DNA of 11,081 nucleotides from Candidatus Roizmanbacteria bacterium CG_4_9_14_0_2_um_filter_39_13 (GCA_002788865.1 PFSC01000162.1:1-11081), one strand, 5' to 3'. Numbered from the stretch's first letter, positions 1-7,863 are shown. The notes: a model not told the origin generated them from the letters alone. A program made the numbers and translations.

Positions 1-696
1 CTCATGAAGAAAAATGTACCACAAACAGACACTTATATTCGCCCATTTGCTTATGCGGGAAGTTTGAGTCTTACACCAAATCTTGAACGAGATAATCCTT
101 TTTATTTTGCAGAATATATGATCCCTTTGGGAGATTATTTGCCCACTGATAAAGGTGTAAAAGTCTGCGTATCGTCATGGAGAAGAATATCAGACAATGC
201 GATACCATCACGGGCCAAAATATCAGGCGGTTACATAAACTCAGCTCTTGCAAAAAAAGAAGCAAATACGAATGGCTTTGATGAGGCGATTTTTCTCAAT
301 GAAGCAGGTCATGTGGCAGAAGGATCTGCCATGAATCTTTTTATCGTCCGAGATGGTGTACTGACAACACCATCAAAAAGTGATGATATTCTTGAAGGGA
401 TCACTCGCCGATCTATTATTCAGTTTGCGAAGGATTTGAATATTCCTGTTGAAGAGCGAATCATTGACCGAAGCGAACTGTATATTGCAGATGAGGCATT
501 TTTCTGTGGAACGGGAGCGCAGGTTGCATGGATCAAAGAAGTAGATCATAGGAAAGTCGGCACAGGAAAACGGGGGAAAATAGCCGGTACTATCCAAGAC
601 TTATTTTTCAGAGTCGTGCGAGGTGAAGAAGAGAAGTATGCCAGTTGGTGCACTAAAATAGTCGTTAGTCATCAGTCGTTAGTTATTAGTCTTTAG
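1..696 (+). CDS. ilvE: Branched-chain amino acid aminotransferase, 5'-truncated by window edge
   Basis: IlvE is a PLP enzyme of fold type IV that transfers the amino group from glutamate to the 2-oxo acids in the last step of valine, isoleucine and leucine synthesis. The frame is open from base 1 (CTC then ATG), so the ATG at 4 is probably an internal Met; about 85-90 N-terminal residues are missing compared with the E. coli enzyme. Counting from that Met, I see YIRP at 11-14, the PLP-binding Lys72 in SRAKISGGY, Glu106 in AEGSAMNLF, LEGITRRSII at 130-139 and the cofactor-phosphate motif GTGAQ at 169-173. The family usually ends soon after a Tyr-x-x-Trp motif, here YASW at 212-215. The last ~11 residues (VVSHQSLVISL) are encoded by a tandem heptamer repeat (661-691) and look like an acquired tail. 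The stop is TAG at 694-696, 11 nt before ilvB. The full-length start cannot be judged here. Confidence 0.93.
   Translation, partial: LMKKNVPQTDTYIRPFAYAGSLSLTPNLERDNPFYFAEYMIPLGDYLPTDKGVKVCVSSWRRISDNAIPSRAKISGGYINSALAKKEANTNGFDEAIFLNEAGHVAEGSAMNLFIVRDGVLTTPSKSDDILEGITRRSIIQFAKDLNIPVEERIIDRSELYIADEAFFCGTGAQVAWIKEVDHRKVGTGKRGKIAGTIQDLFFRVVRGEEEKYASWCTKIVVSHQSLVISL
661..691 (+). repeat. Tandem heptamer repeat (GTYRTYA)4 at ilvE 3' end
   Basis: Four consecutive 7-nt units fit GTYRTYA: GTCGTTA (661-667), GTCATCA (668-674), GTCGTTA (675-681) and GTTATTA (682-688), followed by a partial GTC (689-691). Units 1 and 3 are identical. The array lies inside the ilvE reading frame and encodes its C-terminal tail; the stop follows at 694. 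Similar GTTAGTC-type tandem runs are, from memory, common between genes in many bacterial draft genomes, but I cannot search for copies here. Confidence 0.8.
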
Positions 697-698
697 AC

Positions 699-703
699 AA
701 GGA
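699..703 (+). promoter_or_regulatory. Shine-Dalgarno sequence of ilvB
   Basis: AAGGA sits 4 nt before the ilvB ATG at 708. It is worth noting because it is the only recognisable ribosome-binding site in front of any of the nine starts visible in the window. The spacing is slightly short. It supports 708 as the ilvB start. Confidence 0.55.
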
Positions 704-707
704 AAAA

Positions 708-2399
708 ATGAAATTAACTGGTTCACAAGCTGTTATAGAATCACTATTACATGAACATGTATCGGTTATATTCGGATATCCGGGTGGAGCTATAATGCCC
801 ATTTATGATGCGCTTTATGATTATACGAGAGACGATAAGATCAGACATATTTTAGTGCGTCACGAGCAAGGTGCAGGGCATGCTGCCGAAGGCTGGGGTC
901 GGATTACGGGTGAGCCAGGAGTTGTTTTTGCTACTTCTGGACCTGGCGCCACAAATCTGGTCACCGCATTAGGAGATGCCATGATGGATACGGTTCCAAT
1001 GGTTTGTATCACGGGTCAAGTCACCTCGTCAGTCATCGGAACCGATGCATTTCAGGAAGCTGATGTGATTGGTATTACGGCACCCGTTACCAAGTGGAGT
1101 TATCAGATTACTGATCCCAAAGAAATTCCATATATTTTCAAAAAGGCATTTCATATTGCGCGAACGGGAAGACCAGGACCAGTCCTTATCGACATTACTA
1201 AAAACGCACAGTTTGCATCATTTAATTTTGAATATCCAACCGAAATACAACTCAAAAGTTACAACCCTACAACTCAACCTCACATGGGTCAGATAAAGTT
1301 GGCTGCCGAGCTTTTAAATAATTCAAAACGGCCACTCATTTTAGCAGGGCATGGCATTCACATTTCACATGCGTATGACGAGCTGTTGTCTGTTGCTGAA
1401 AAAGGAGATATTCCTGTGGCACTCACCCTTCATGGATTGTCCTCATTCCCAAATGGCCATAGGTTATATGCTGGCTTCTTGGGCATGCATGGTAATTATG
1501 GGCCAAATCTTCTTTCAAACAAAGCAGATGTAGTGCTTGCTGTTGGGATGCGGTTTGACGATAGAGTGACGGGAAGATTGTCAGACTATCTTGTAGATGC
1601 AAAAGTCATACACATTGATATTGATCCTGCGGAACTGAATAAAAATGTGAAAACAGAGATACCCATTGTTGCAGATGCAAAACCCGCTTTGGAAGCACTA
1701 GCACGTCGCATAAAAAAACTCAGACACGACACGTGGGTAAAACAGTTTCACAGCTGTTTTGATATAGAAAAGAAGCGGGTGTGGGATGGCAACTGTGATC
1801 CAAAAAAAGGTCCCATCAAAATGGCTGAAGCAATAACACGTATTTCTGAAGCAACACAAGGAAAAGCAATTGTCGTTGCAGATGTTGGTCAGCATCAGAT
1901 GATTGCAGCAAGATATTTTAAATTTAAATTTTTCAACAGTTTTCATTCTTCAGGAGGGATGGGTACGATGGGATTTGGACTTCCCGCTGCAATGGGAGTA
2001 AAAGTTGCGGCGCCGGATAAAGAAGTCATTTGTGTTTCTGGTGATGGGGGTATTCAGATGAATATACAAGAGCTTGGTACCATTGCACAAGAAAATATTC
2101 CTGTCAAAATAATCATATTAAATAATGGATTCTTGGGAATGGTGCGCCAATGGCAAGAACTTTTTTTTGATAAACGATACTCAATGACTCATATTCAAAG
2201 CCCAAATTTTATCGGAGTTGCAAAAGCATATGGGATAGAAGGTATGAAGATTGAAGTTCGTAAAAATTTAGAATCAGGAATTAAGAAAATGTTACAATCA
2301 AATGGCCCATTTATCCTTGAGATTTCAGTTGAACAAGAAGATAATGTATTCCCTATGGTTGAAAGCGGCGCATCAGTTGCCGATGTGCGATTAGAATAA
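708..2399 (+). CDS. ilvB: Acetolactate synthase, large (catalytic) subunit
   Basis: Acetohydroxyacid synthase is a ThDP/FAD/Mg enzyme that condenses two pyruvates to 2-acetolactate (valine, leucine) or pyruvate plus 2-oxobutanoate to 2-aceto-2-hydroxybutanoate (isoleucine). The 563-residue length is normal. Domains run in order: N-terminal ThDP pyrimidine-binding domain (about 1-170) with FGYPGGAIMPIYDAL at 22-36 and the catalytic Glu53 in VRHEQGAGHAAEG; central FAD-contacting domain (about 190-330) with LGMHGNYGPN at 258-267 and MRFDDRVTGR at 281-290; C-terminal ThDP pyrophosphate domain with GDGG at 445-448 and the closing NN at 472-473. GFLGMVRQWQELFF (474-487) carries the conserved tryptophan of the active-site channel. 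The gene is followed 7 nt later by its regulatory subunit. The paired small subunit and the anabolic FAD-type motifs argue against the catabolic AlsS type or other ThDP carboligases. Confidence 0.97.
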   Translation: MKLTGSQAVIESLLHEHVSVIFGYPGGAIMPIYDALYDYTRDDKIRHILVRHEQGAGHAAEGWGRITGEPGVVFATSGPGATNLVTALGDAMMDTVPMVCITGQVTSSVIGTDAFQEADVIGITAPVTKWSYQITDPKEIPYIFKKAFHIARTGRPGPVLIDITKNAQFASFNFEYPTEIQLKSYNPTTQPHMGQIKLAAELLNNSKRPLILAGHGIHISHAYDELLSVAEKGDIPVALTLHGLSSFPNGHRLYAGFLGMHGNYGPNLLSNKADVVLAVGMRFDDRVTGRLSDYLVDAKVIHIDIDPAELNKNVKTEIPIVADAKPALEALARRIKKLRHDTWVKQFHSCFDIEKKRVWDGNCDPKKGPIKMAEAITRISEATQGKAIVVADVGQHQMIAARYFKFKFFNSFHSSGGMGTMGFGLPAAMGVKVAAPDKEVICVSGDGGIQMNIQELGTIAQENIPVKIIILNNGFLGMVRQWQELFFDKRYSMTHIQSPNFIGVAKAYGIEGMKIEVRKNLESGIKKMLQSNGPFILEISVEQEDNVFPMVESGASVADVRLE

Positions 2400-2406
2400 A
2401 TACCTT

Positions 2407-2892
2407 ATGAAAAACTATTACACCATAACCGCATTTACTGAAAATACACCCGGTGTTTTATATCGAATTGCCGATTTATTTTTACGACGAAAGATTAATA
2501 TTGAAAGCTTGACTGTGTCAGAAGTCAAAAATGAAGATCAATCCCGATTTACCATCGTCGTTCATGCAGAATATGAGTTGGTTGAGAAAATAGTGAAACA
2601 ACTCTATAGGATTATTGAGGTGGTGAAGGTGATCGACTCAGTTGACGCTGATCTTGTAGCAAGAGAAATAGCCCTCCTGAAAGTATCGGCAAACAAACTA
2701 GAGAAGCGAAAAGAGATAGAACATCTGGTATTGATCAGTTCTTTTGTCCGTATTATCGAAGTAAAAAAGAATTATCTTATTCTTGAAAAAACAGGAACTG
2801 AAAAAGATATTAATGATTTTTATGATCTTATGAAACCATTTGGCATTAAAGAATTTGTCCAATCAGGGCGTATCGCAGTTTTTAACACCTAA
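2407..2892 (+). CDS. ilvN: Acetolactate synthase, small (regulatory) subunit
   Basis: IlvN binds IlvB, raises its activity and, in the family, confers valine feedback inhibition. The 161-residue protein has the usual two-part layout: an N-terminal ACT domain (about 1-78) with TENTPGVLYRIADLF at 11-25 and RRKINIESLTV at 27-37, and a C-terminal small-subunit domain (about 80-158) with VAREIALLKV at 84-93 and TGTEKDINDFYDLMKPFGI at 129-147. Asn13 and Gly16 of the ENxPG effector-loop motif are present, so valine binding is plausible but unproven. There is no Shine-Dalgarno sequence before the ATG. The 7-nt gap from ilvB and the 1-nt gap to leuA suggest translational coupling. The symbol ilvH would be equally valid. 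Confidence 0.95.
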   Translation: MKNYYTITAFTENTPGVLYRIADLFLRRKINIESLTVSEVKNEDQSRFTIVVHAEYELVEKIVKQLYRIIEVVKVIDSVDADLVAREIALLKVSANKLEKRKEIEHLVLISSFVRIIEVKKNYLILEKTGTEKDINDFYDLMKPFGIKEFVQSGRIAVFNT

Positions 2893-2893
2893 T

Positions 2894-4399
2894 ATGCAAA
2901 AAATTCATATATTTGATACTACATTACGTGATGGAGAACAAGTGCCGGGCTGTCAGCTCAATACAGTCGAAAAGATCGAAATTGCAAAGGCGCTTGAATC
3001 TCTTGGAGTCGATGTCATCGAAGCGGGTTTCCCAATCTCTTCGCCCGGGGATTTTCAGTCGGTCATAGAGATATCAAAAGCAGTTAAAAATCCGATTATT
3101 TGTGCGCTCACGCGAGCGGTCAAAGGAGATATTGATTCTGCCGTCGCATCTCTTGAGTATGCAAAACGGAAACGAATTCATACTGGTATTGGAGCATCCG
3201 ATATACATATTAAGTATAAATTTAAATCGACACGGGAAGATATACTCAAACGAGCCGTTGAAGCGGTGAAGTATGCAAAGAAGTTTGTCGAGGATGTCGA
3301 ATTTTATGCGGAAGATGCAGGACGTGCGGATCTGGAATACTTAACTCAAATGATTGAAGCGGTCATTGCAGCAGGCGCCACCGTAGTCAATATACCCGAT
3401 ACAACTGGCTACAATCTTCCCCATATGTATGGTGAAAAAATCAAATACCTCAAAGAGCATGTGTCAAATATCGATAAAGCTATCATATCGGCTCACTGTC
3501 ACAATGATCTTGGTTTGGCCACCGCAAACGCCATGGCAGGAGTTGCAAATGGTGCACGCCAGATAGAAGTTACGATGAATGGCATTGGGGAGCGCGCTGG
3601 AAATACATCGCTTGAAGAGGTGGTCATGATCATGCGAACACACAAGTTTCCGTATGACACAAACATCAATGCAAAAAAAATTTATCCGACAAGTCGACTG
3701 GTCGCAAATCTCATGAATATGCCGATTCAGGCAAATAAAGCTATAGTTGGGAAAAATGCGTTTGCCCATTCTTCCGGTATTCATCAGGATGGTGTTTTGA
3801 AACTACGAGAAAATTATGAAATTATTGATCCGCATGATGTTGGTATTGCATCATCTGAGATTGTACTTTCAGCTCGATCTGGACGCGCAGCGCTCAATCA
3901 TCACCTGGAACGTTTAGGATATACATTAAAGCCCATTCAGATAAAAAAATCGTATGAAAAATTTCTTGAACTTGCCGACTCTAAAAAGCAAATTCTCGAT
4001 GAGGATCTTCATATGTTGATGGGTAAAACTCTTACTACCCCCAAAAGACTTGAAACTAAACTTGTTGAAGTGGTTTGTGGATATCCGCTAAAGCCAATGG
4101 CAACCATGAAAATGTTGATAGATGGAGCTGAGCATACAACATCTGCAAATGGCAACGGACCGGTCGACGCTGCATATAAAGCGGTCAATTTAGCTGTTGC
4201 TGAGGCGAAAGTATTAAAAACCCTTCCGGTTTTACGGGAGTTTTTGATTCAGGCAATGACAAAAGGAAGTGACGACGTAAGTCGCGTGAATGTTCAGCTT
4301 GAATACAAAAATAAAGTGTATTTTGGATTTGGGTCAGATACTGATATTGTTGTAGCTGCAGTTCAGGCATATGTTGATGGATTGAATAAACTCATATGA
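2894..4399 (+). CDS. leuA: 2-Isopropylmalate synthase
   Basis: LeuA condenses acetyl-CoA with 2-oxoisovalerate to 2-isopropylmalate, the committed step to leucine. I start it at 2894, not at an in-frame ATG at 2840: MQKIHIFDTTLRDGEQ matches the usual family N-terminus, and the 18 extra residues would be read from inside ilvN. That gives 501 residues. Domains: a TIM-barrel HMGL-like catalytic domain (about 1-270) with DTTLRDGEQ at 8-16 and the metal ligands Asp13, His201 and His203 (HCHNDLGLATANA) plus Asn237 (GERAGNTSLEE); a linker containing SSGIHQDGVLK at 293-303; and a C-terminal LeuA allosteric dimer domain (about 370-501) with GNGPVDAAYKA at 420-430, the usual site of leucine feedback. 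The full length with this domain favours LeuA over homocitrate synthase; citramalate synthase is a weaker alternative. The stop overlaps ilvA by 4 nt. Confidence 0.95.
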   Translation: MQKIHIFDTTLRDGEQVPGCQLNTVEKIEIAKALESLGVDVIEAGFPISSPGDFQSVIEISKAVKNPIICALTRAVKGDIDSAVASLEYAKRKRIHTGIGASDIHIKYKFKSTREDILKRAVEAVKYAKKFVEDVEFYAEDAGRADLEYLTQMIEAVIAAGATVVNIPDTTGYNLPHMYGEKIKYLKEHVSNIDKAIISAHCHNDLGLATANAMAGVANGARQIEVTMNGIGERAGNTSLEEVVMIMRTHKFPYDTNINAKKIYPTSRLVANLMNMPIQANKAIVGKNAFAHSSGIHQDGVLKLRENYEIIDPHDVGIASSEIVLSARSGRAALNHHLERLGYTLKPIQIKKSYEKFLELADSKKQILDEDLHMLMGKTLTTPKRLETKLVEVVCGYPLKPMATMKMLIDGAEHTTSANGNGPVDAAYKAVNLAVAEAKVLKTLPVLREFLIQAMTKGSDDVSRVNVQLEYKNKVYFGFGSDTDIVVAAVQAYVDGLNKLI

Positions 4400-5640
4400 G
4401 CGTAACAAAAAAAAATATTGAAAGTGCCGCACTAAGACTCTCTGGTGTCGCAAAAAAAACGCCATTACAAAAAAGTGCTCGATTATCAAAAAAATACGAT
4501 GCAACTATTTATTTGAAACGAGAAGATTTACAAGAAGTACGTTCTTTTAAAATTCGTGGCGCCTACAATAAAATGTCTTCGCTTTCAAAAGCTGAAAAGC
4601 AGAAGGGAATTGTATGCGCCAGTGCAGGAAATCATGCGCAAGGCGTTGCGTGGAGTTGCAATGCGCTCAAAATCCATGGAACTATTTTTATGCCGACTGT
4701 AACTCCGAACCAAAAAATTGACAAAGTCAAGCAATTTGGAGATGGCTTTGTTGAAATAAAACTTGTCGGTAGTACATTTGATGATGCAAGTATCGCTTCA
4801 CGCATTTTTGAAAAAAAGACTGGTGCAATTTACGTACATCCATTTAATGATCCCCTTACCATTGCAGGACAAGGAACAGTGGGGAAAGAAATTGTCGATC
4901 AAGTTGGAGAAAAAATCGCCTATGTTTTTGCATGCATTGGTGGTGGAGGATTGATATCGGGCGTTTCGACATTTCTTAAGAATGTGAATGAAGACATCAA
5001 GGTAATTGGAGTTGAGCCGGAAGGAGCTTCATGCATGCATGAGTCATTAAAGCAAAATAAGATTATTACGTTAAAAAAAATTGACACCTTTGTAGATGGG
5101 GCAGCGGTGGCAACTCCCGGTGATCTGACATTTGAAATCGTTAAAAAAAATGTTGATGACGTTTTACGTGTCCCTGAGGGTAAAGACTGCATCACAATGA
5201 TTGAACTTTACCAAAATGAGGGAATTGTCGCAGAGCCTGCGGGGGCGCTTTCAGTGGCGGCACTTGATGATATGGCAGAACAGATTAAGGGAAAAACAGT
5301 CGTATGTATTTTGAGCGGGGGCAACAATGATATCTTGCGCTATCCGGAAATCATGGAAAAAAGTTTGGTTTACCAAGGACGGAAACATTATTTTCTTATT
5401 GAATTTGCTCAAAAACCTGGGCAACTCAAACGAATGCTTGATGAGGCGCTTGGTCCAAATGATGATATCGTGCGTTTTGAGTATATGAAAAAAACGAATA
5501 AAGAAAAAGCTCCAGCACTTGTTGGTTTCGAGCTTCGAAGCAAAGAGGATTTAAAACCGTTGATGAACCGTATGGATGCGATAGAATTAAAGTACACAAA
5601 ATTATCTGAAAAAGATATGTTATATCAATATTTAGTTTAA
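4396..5640 (+). CDS. ilvA: Threonine dehydratase (biosynthetic), with C-terminal ACT-like domain
   Basis: IlvA deaminates L-threonine to 2-oxobutanoate and ammonia, the entry to isoleucine. The 414-residue protein is a fold-type II PLP enzyme: KREDLQEVRSFKIRGAYNKM holds the Schiff-base Lys52, SAGNHAQGVAW (77-87) is the substrate-side loop, GGGGL (182-186) cups the PLP phosphate and SGGNND (307-312) contacts the pyridine ring. A single C-terminal ACT-like domain (about 328-414, starting YQGRKHYFLIEF and containing GPNDDIVRFEY at 353-363) marks the regulated biosynthetic form with one such domain, as in Bacillus and Corynebacterium, not the short catabolic TdcB type. Its start overlaps the leuA stop (ATGA, 4396-4399), indicating translational coupling. 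ridA, which handles the enamine/imine released by this enzyme, lies two genes downstream. Confidence 0.95.
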   Translation: MSVTKKNIESAALRLSGVAKKTPLQKSARLSKKYDATIYLKREDLQEVRSFKIRGAYNKMSSLSKAEKQKGIVCASAGNHAQGVAWSCNALKIHGTIFMPTVTPNQKIDKVKQFGDGFVEIKLVGSTFDDASIASRIFEKKTGAIYVHPFNDPLTIAGQGTVGKEIVDQVGEKIAYVFACIGGGGLISGVSTFLKNVNEDIKVIGVEPEGASCMHESLKQNKIITLKKIDTFVDGAAVATPGDLTFEIVKKNVDDVLRVPEGKDCITMIELYQNEGIVAEPAGALSVAALDDMAEQIKGKTVVCILSGGNNDILRYPEIMEKSLVYQGRKHYFLIEFAQKPGQLKRMLDEALGPNDDIVRFEYMKKTNKEKAPALVGFELRSKEDLKPLMNRMDAIELKYTKLSEKDMLYQYLV

Positions 5641-5645
5641 TCAAA

Positions 5646-5708
5646 TGTCATCCTGAACTTGATTCAGGATTCAGTCCATAAAGATGCTGAACTAAATTCA
5701 GCATGACA
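5646..5708. repeat. Palindromic double-hairpin repeat between ilvA and ilvD
   Basis: The 88-nt ilvA-ilvD gap is mostly filled by this element. Terminal inverted repeats are TGTCAT (5646-5651) and ATGACA (5703-5708). Inside are two perfect 8-bp hairpins with 5-nt loops: ATCCTGAA (5650-5657) with TTCAGGAT (5663-5670), and ATGCTGAA (5684-5691) with TTCAGCAT (5697-5704). The two hairpins are variants of each other, sharing CTGAA/TTCAG. I recognise the general form (TGTCATCCTGAA...TTCAGGAT...) as a short repeat seen between genes in many bacterial genomes, but copy number here is unknown. No T-tract follows either hairpin closely enough to call a terminator. The remaining ~20 nt before ilvD are A/T-rich with no clear promoter. 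Confidence 0.85.
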
Positions 5709-5728
5709 ATTAATTTTTTATATTTTCT

Positions 5729-7480
5729 ATGAACAAATGTCAAGGAGATTACTGTTGCAATAATACATCAGAATCATTGAAAAAACGAAGTGCAGTGCTC
5801 ACCAGTATTTCGGGCGCCAAAGATTGGACAAAGCGTGCCGCAGCTCGCGCCATGATGCGGGCGGTTGGTTATAAAGATGAGGATTTTGGAAAACCATTGA
5901 TCTGTGTTGCCGCTCCGTACTCTGACGTATCTCCCTGCAATGCGCATATTGATCAGTTGGCAAAAATTGCAGAAGAAGAAATTGCAAAAGTTGGTGGGAG
6001 ACCATACATGTTTGGTACTCCTGTTATCACTGATGGAGAAACCATGGGTACAGAAGGAATGAAATATTCACTTGTTTCGAGAGAATGGATCGCAGATTCT
6101 ATTGAAATGATGCAAGAGGCGTACATGGCTGATGGAACTATTGCATTTTCTGGTTGTGATAAGACGATTCCTGCATCGCTCATGCCACTTGCCAGAAATA
6201 ATTCAATCGGTATCACCTTGTATGGGGGGACTATTTTGTCTGGATCATACAAAGGAAAAGACTTGAACATCGTCTCAATATTTGAAGCAATCGGGGCATT
6301 GAGTGCAGGCAAAATAACGAAAGATGAATTTCATGAGATAGAATGTAAATCCTGTCCATGCGCTGGGGCATGTGGAGGTATGTTTACGGCAAATACGATG
6401 GCAAGTGCTATAGAAGCGCTTGGTATGTCTGTTCCCGGTAGTGCTGCCCGTCCCGCTATGAATCGCAATGGGCGCATTTCTGAAAATAAAATTGATGATA
6501 TATGTCGGACAGTTGATGCATTATTTGTCATGATGAAAAAGGGCATTCGTACCCGTGATATTCTGACCCGAAAGGCATTTGAAAATGCAATCGTCGTAGT
6601 TCAGGCTGTTGGAGGTTCTACCAATGCAGTTCTTCATCTTCTTGCAATAGCGCACGAAGCAGATGTACCTTTGACAATTGATGATTTTGAAACGATAGGC
6701 AAAAAAGTACCACTTATAGGGAATTTTTCTCCTTCAGGAGATTATATGATGGAACATTTGGATGAAGTCGGCGGAGTACCTATGGTTATGAAAATGCTTC
6801 TTGATGAAGGGTTTATTCATGGCGATTGTTTGACTGTAACCGGAAAAACAGTCTCTGAAAATTTAAAAAATGTTCCTTCCTTGCCTGAAAATCAAAAAGT
6901 GATCTATCCTTTTGACAAACCACTTGCGCCTGCAGGCAAGCATATTATTATCATGAAAGGAAACATGGCTACAGAAGGATCGGTCATGAAGTTGTCTGGC
7001 AATTTGATAAAGCGGCATAAAGGTCCAGCCCGAGTATTTGAGAGCGAAGAAGATGCGATGACTGCAATTCTTGATGCAAAAATCAAACATGGTGATGTCA
7101 TAATCATTCGTCATGAAGGTCCAAAAGGCGGTCCGGGTATGCGCGAGATGCTTTCTCCCTCATCAGCTCTCGTTGGAGCAGGTTTGGGGAAAGATGTCGC
7201 GCTTATTACTGATGGAAGATTTTCAGGTGGGACTCATGGTATTATGATCGGTCATGTGGCGCCGGAGGCGGTGGAAGGTGGCGCAATAGGAATTGTGCAA
7301 GAAGGCGACATCATTGATATCAATGTAGAGAAGCGGGAAGTCAATATTGAAGTTGAAAAGAAAATTCTTAATGAAAGAAGAAAAAAATATAAAGCTCCCG
7401 ATTCGCCATATATTCGTGGAGTTTTGGCAAAGTACCGAACACTTGTTTCCAGTGCATCGAAAGGAGCTGTTACCAGTTAA
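5729..7480 (+). CDS. ilvD: Dihydroxy-acid dehydratase
   Basis: IlvD dehydrates 2,3-dihydroxyisovalerate and 2,3-dihydroxy-3-methylpentanoate to the 2-oxo acids of valine and isoleucine, using an Fe-S cluster and Mg. The 583 residues are slightly longer than the usual ~560. Expected cluster cysteines are Cys70 (DVSPCN), Cys143 (SGCDKTIPASLM) and Cys215 (CAGACGGMFTANTM), the three-Cys pattern of the family. DGRFSGGTHG (495-504) carries the conserved active-site Ser499, and GHVAPEA (508-514) follows. Two oddities: the N-terminal ~18 residues hold Cys4, Cys9 and Cys10, and Cys206, Cys209 and Cys211 crowd the third ligand. The start at 5729 has no Shine-Dalgarno; the next in-frame ATG falls at residue 42, inside conserved sequence, so 5729 is the best choice. 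Phosphogluconate dehydratase (Edd) is excluded by operon context. Confidence 0.95.
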   Translation: MNKCQGDYCCNNTSESLKKRSAVLTSISGAKDWTKRAAARAMMRAVGYKDEDFGKPLICVAAPYSDVSPCNAHIDQLAKIAEEEIAKVGGRPYMFGTPVITDGETMGTEGMKYSLVSREWIADSIEMMQEAYMADGTIAFSGCDKTIPASLMPLARNNSIGITLYGGTILSGSYKGKDLNIVSIFEAIGALSAGKITKDEFHEIECKSCPCAGACGGMFTANTMASAIEALGMSVPGSAARPAMNRNGRISENKIDDICRTVDALFVMMKKGIRTRDILTRKAFENAIVVVQAVGGSTNAVLHLLAIAHEADVPLTIDDFETIGKKVPLIGNFSPSGDYMMEHLDEVGGVPMVMKMLLDEGFIHGDCLTVTGKTVSENLKNVPSLPENQKVIYPFDKPLAPAGKHIIIMKGNMATEGSVMKLSGNLIKRHKGPARVFESEEDAMTAILDAKIKHGDVIIIRHEGPKGGPGMREMLSPSSALVGAGLGKDVALITDGRFSGGTHGIMIGHVAPEAVEGGAIGIVQEGDIIDINVEKREVNIEVEKKILNERRKKYKAPDSPYIRGVLAKYRTLVSSASKGAVTS

Positions 7481-7489
7481 ATTATTATC

Positions 7490-7861
7490 ATGAAATATAT
7501 TCAACCAAACAAAGCAGCAAAAGTAGTCGGTCCTTATTCACAGGCAATTGAACACAATGGATTCGTTTTTACGGCAGGTCAAATAGGGAAAGATCCAAAG
7601 ACCGATGTACTGCTTGAAGGCATTGAACAACAAACAGAACAGGTTCTCAAGAATATTGAACTTATTCTGGAAGCAGTCGGTCTTTCTCGAAACCATATCG
7701 TAAAGACTACCGTCTTCATTGTCAATATGGATGATTACGCAAAAATGAATGAGGTCTACGGAAATTTTTTTAGAGATCATTTTCCAGCGAGATCTACGGT
7801 TCAGGTAGTAAAATTACCAGCCGGTGCACTTATTGAAATTGAGGTCATTGCTGCAAAATGA
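7490..7861 (+). CDS. ridA: 2-Iminobutanoate/2-iminopropanoate deaminase (RidA/YjgF family)
   Basis: RidA hydrolyses the reactive 2-aminocrotonate/2-iminobutanoate released by threonine dehydratase to 2-oxobutanoate and ammonia, protecting PLP enzymes such as IlvE from inactivation. The 123-residue length is typical of this single-domain chorismate-mutase-like fold, which forms trimers. Key residues are visible: GPYSQA at 14-19, FTAGQIG at 27-33, the carboxylate-binding Arg101 in FPARSTVQV and Glu116 in the closing IEIEVIA. Arg101 together with the C-terminal Glu supports the active RidA subfamily rather than an inactive Rid paralogue. It lies 9 nt after ilvD, with no Shine-Dalgarno sequence, in the same operon as ilvA and ilvE. 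It ends in TGA at 7859-7861, just before a complex repeat. Confidence 0.93.
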   Translation: MKYIQPNKAAKVVGPYSQAIEHNGFVFTAGQIGKDPKTDVLLEGIEQQTEQVLKNIELILEAVGLSRNHIVKTTVFIVNMDDYAKMNEVYGNFFRDHFPARSTVQVVKLPAGALIEIEVIAAK

Positions 7862-7863
7862 AT

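Noticed and set aside
2840..2893. Longer leuA start giving a 519-residue protein overlapping ilvN
   Set aside because: The 18 extra residues come from within ilvN read in another frame. The ATG at 2894 gives the family's normal N-terminus directly after the ilvN stop.
3464..3784. Antisense reading frames inside leuA and the other genes, as possible hidden genes
   Set aside because: They lie wholly opposite strongly conserved coding sequence, have no recognisable domains and no start signals. They are by-products of codon use.
5650..5722. Terminator after ilvA formed by the palindromic repeat
   Set aside because: The T-rich stretch starts about 10 nt after the second hairpin and the stems are only 8 bp and A/T-rich. 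The paired hairpins and terminal repeats fit a REP-like unit better.
5742..5757. AAGGAG followed by TTG as an alternative ilvD start
   Set aside because: The TTG at 5755 is out of frame with ilvD. The motif lies inside codons 5-7 of the ORF beginning at 5729.
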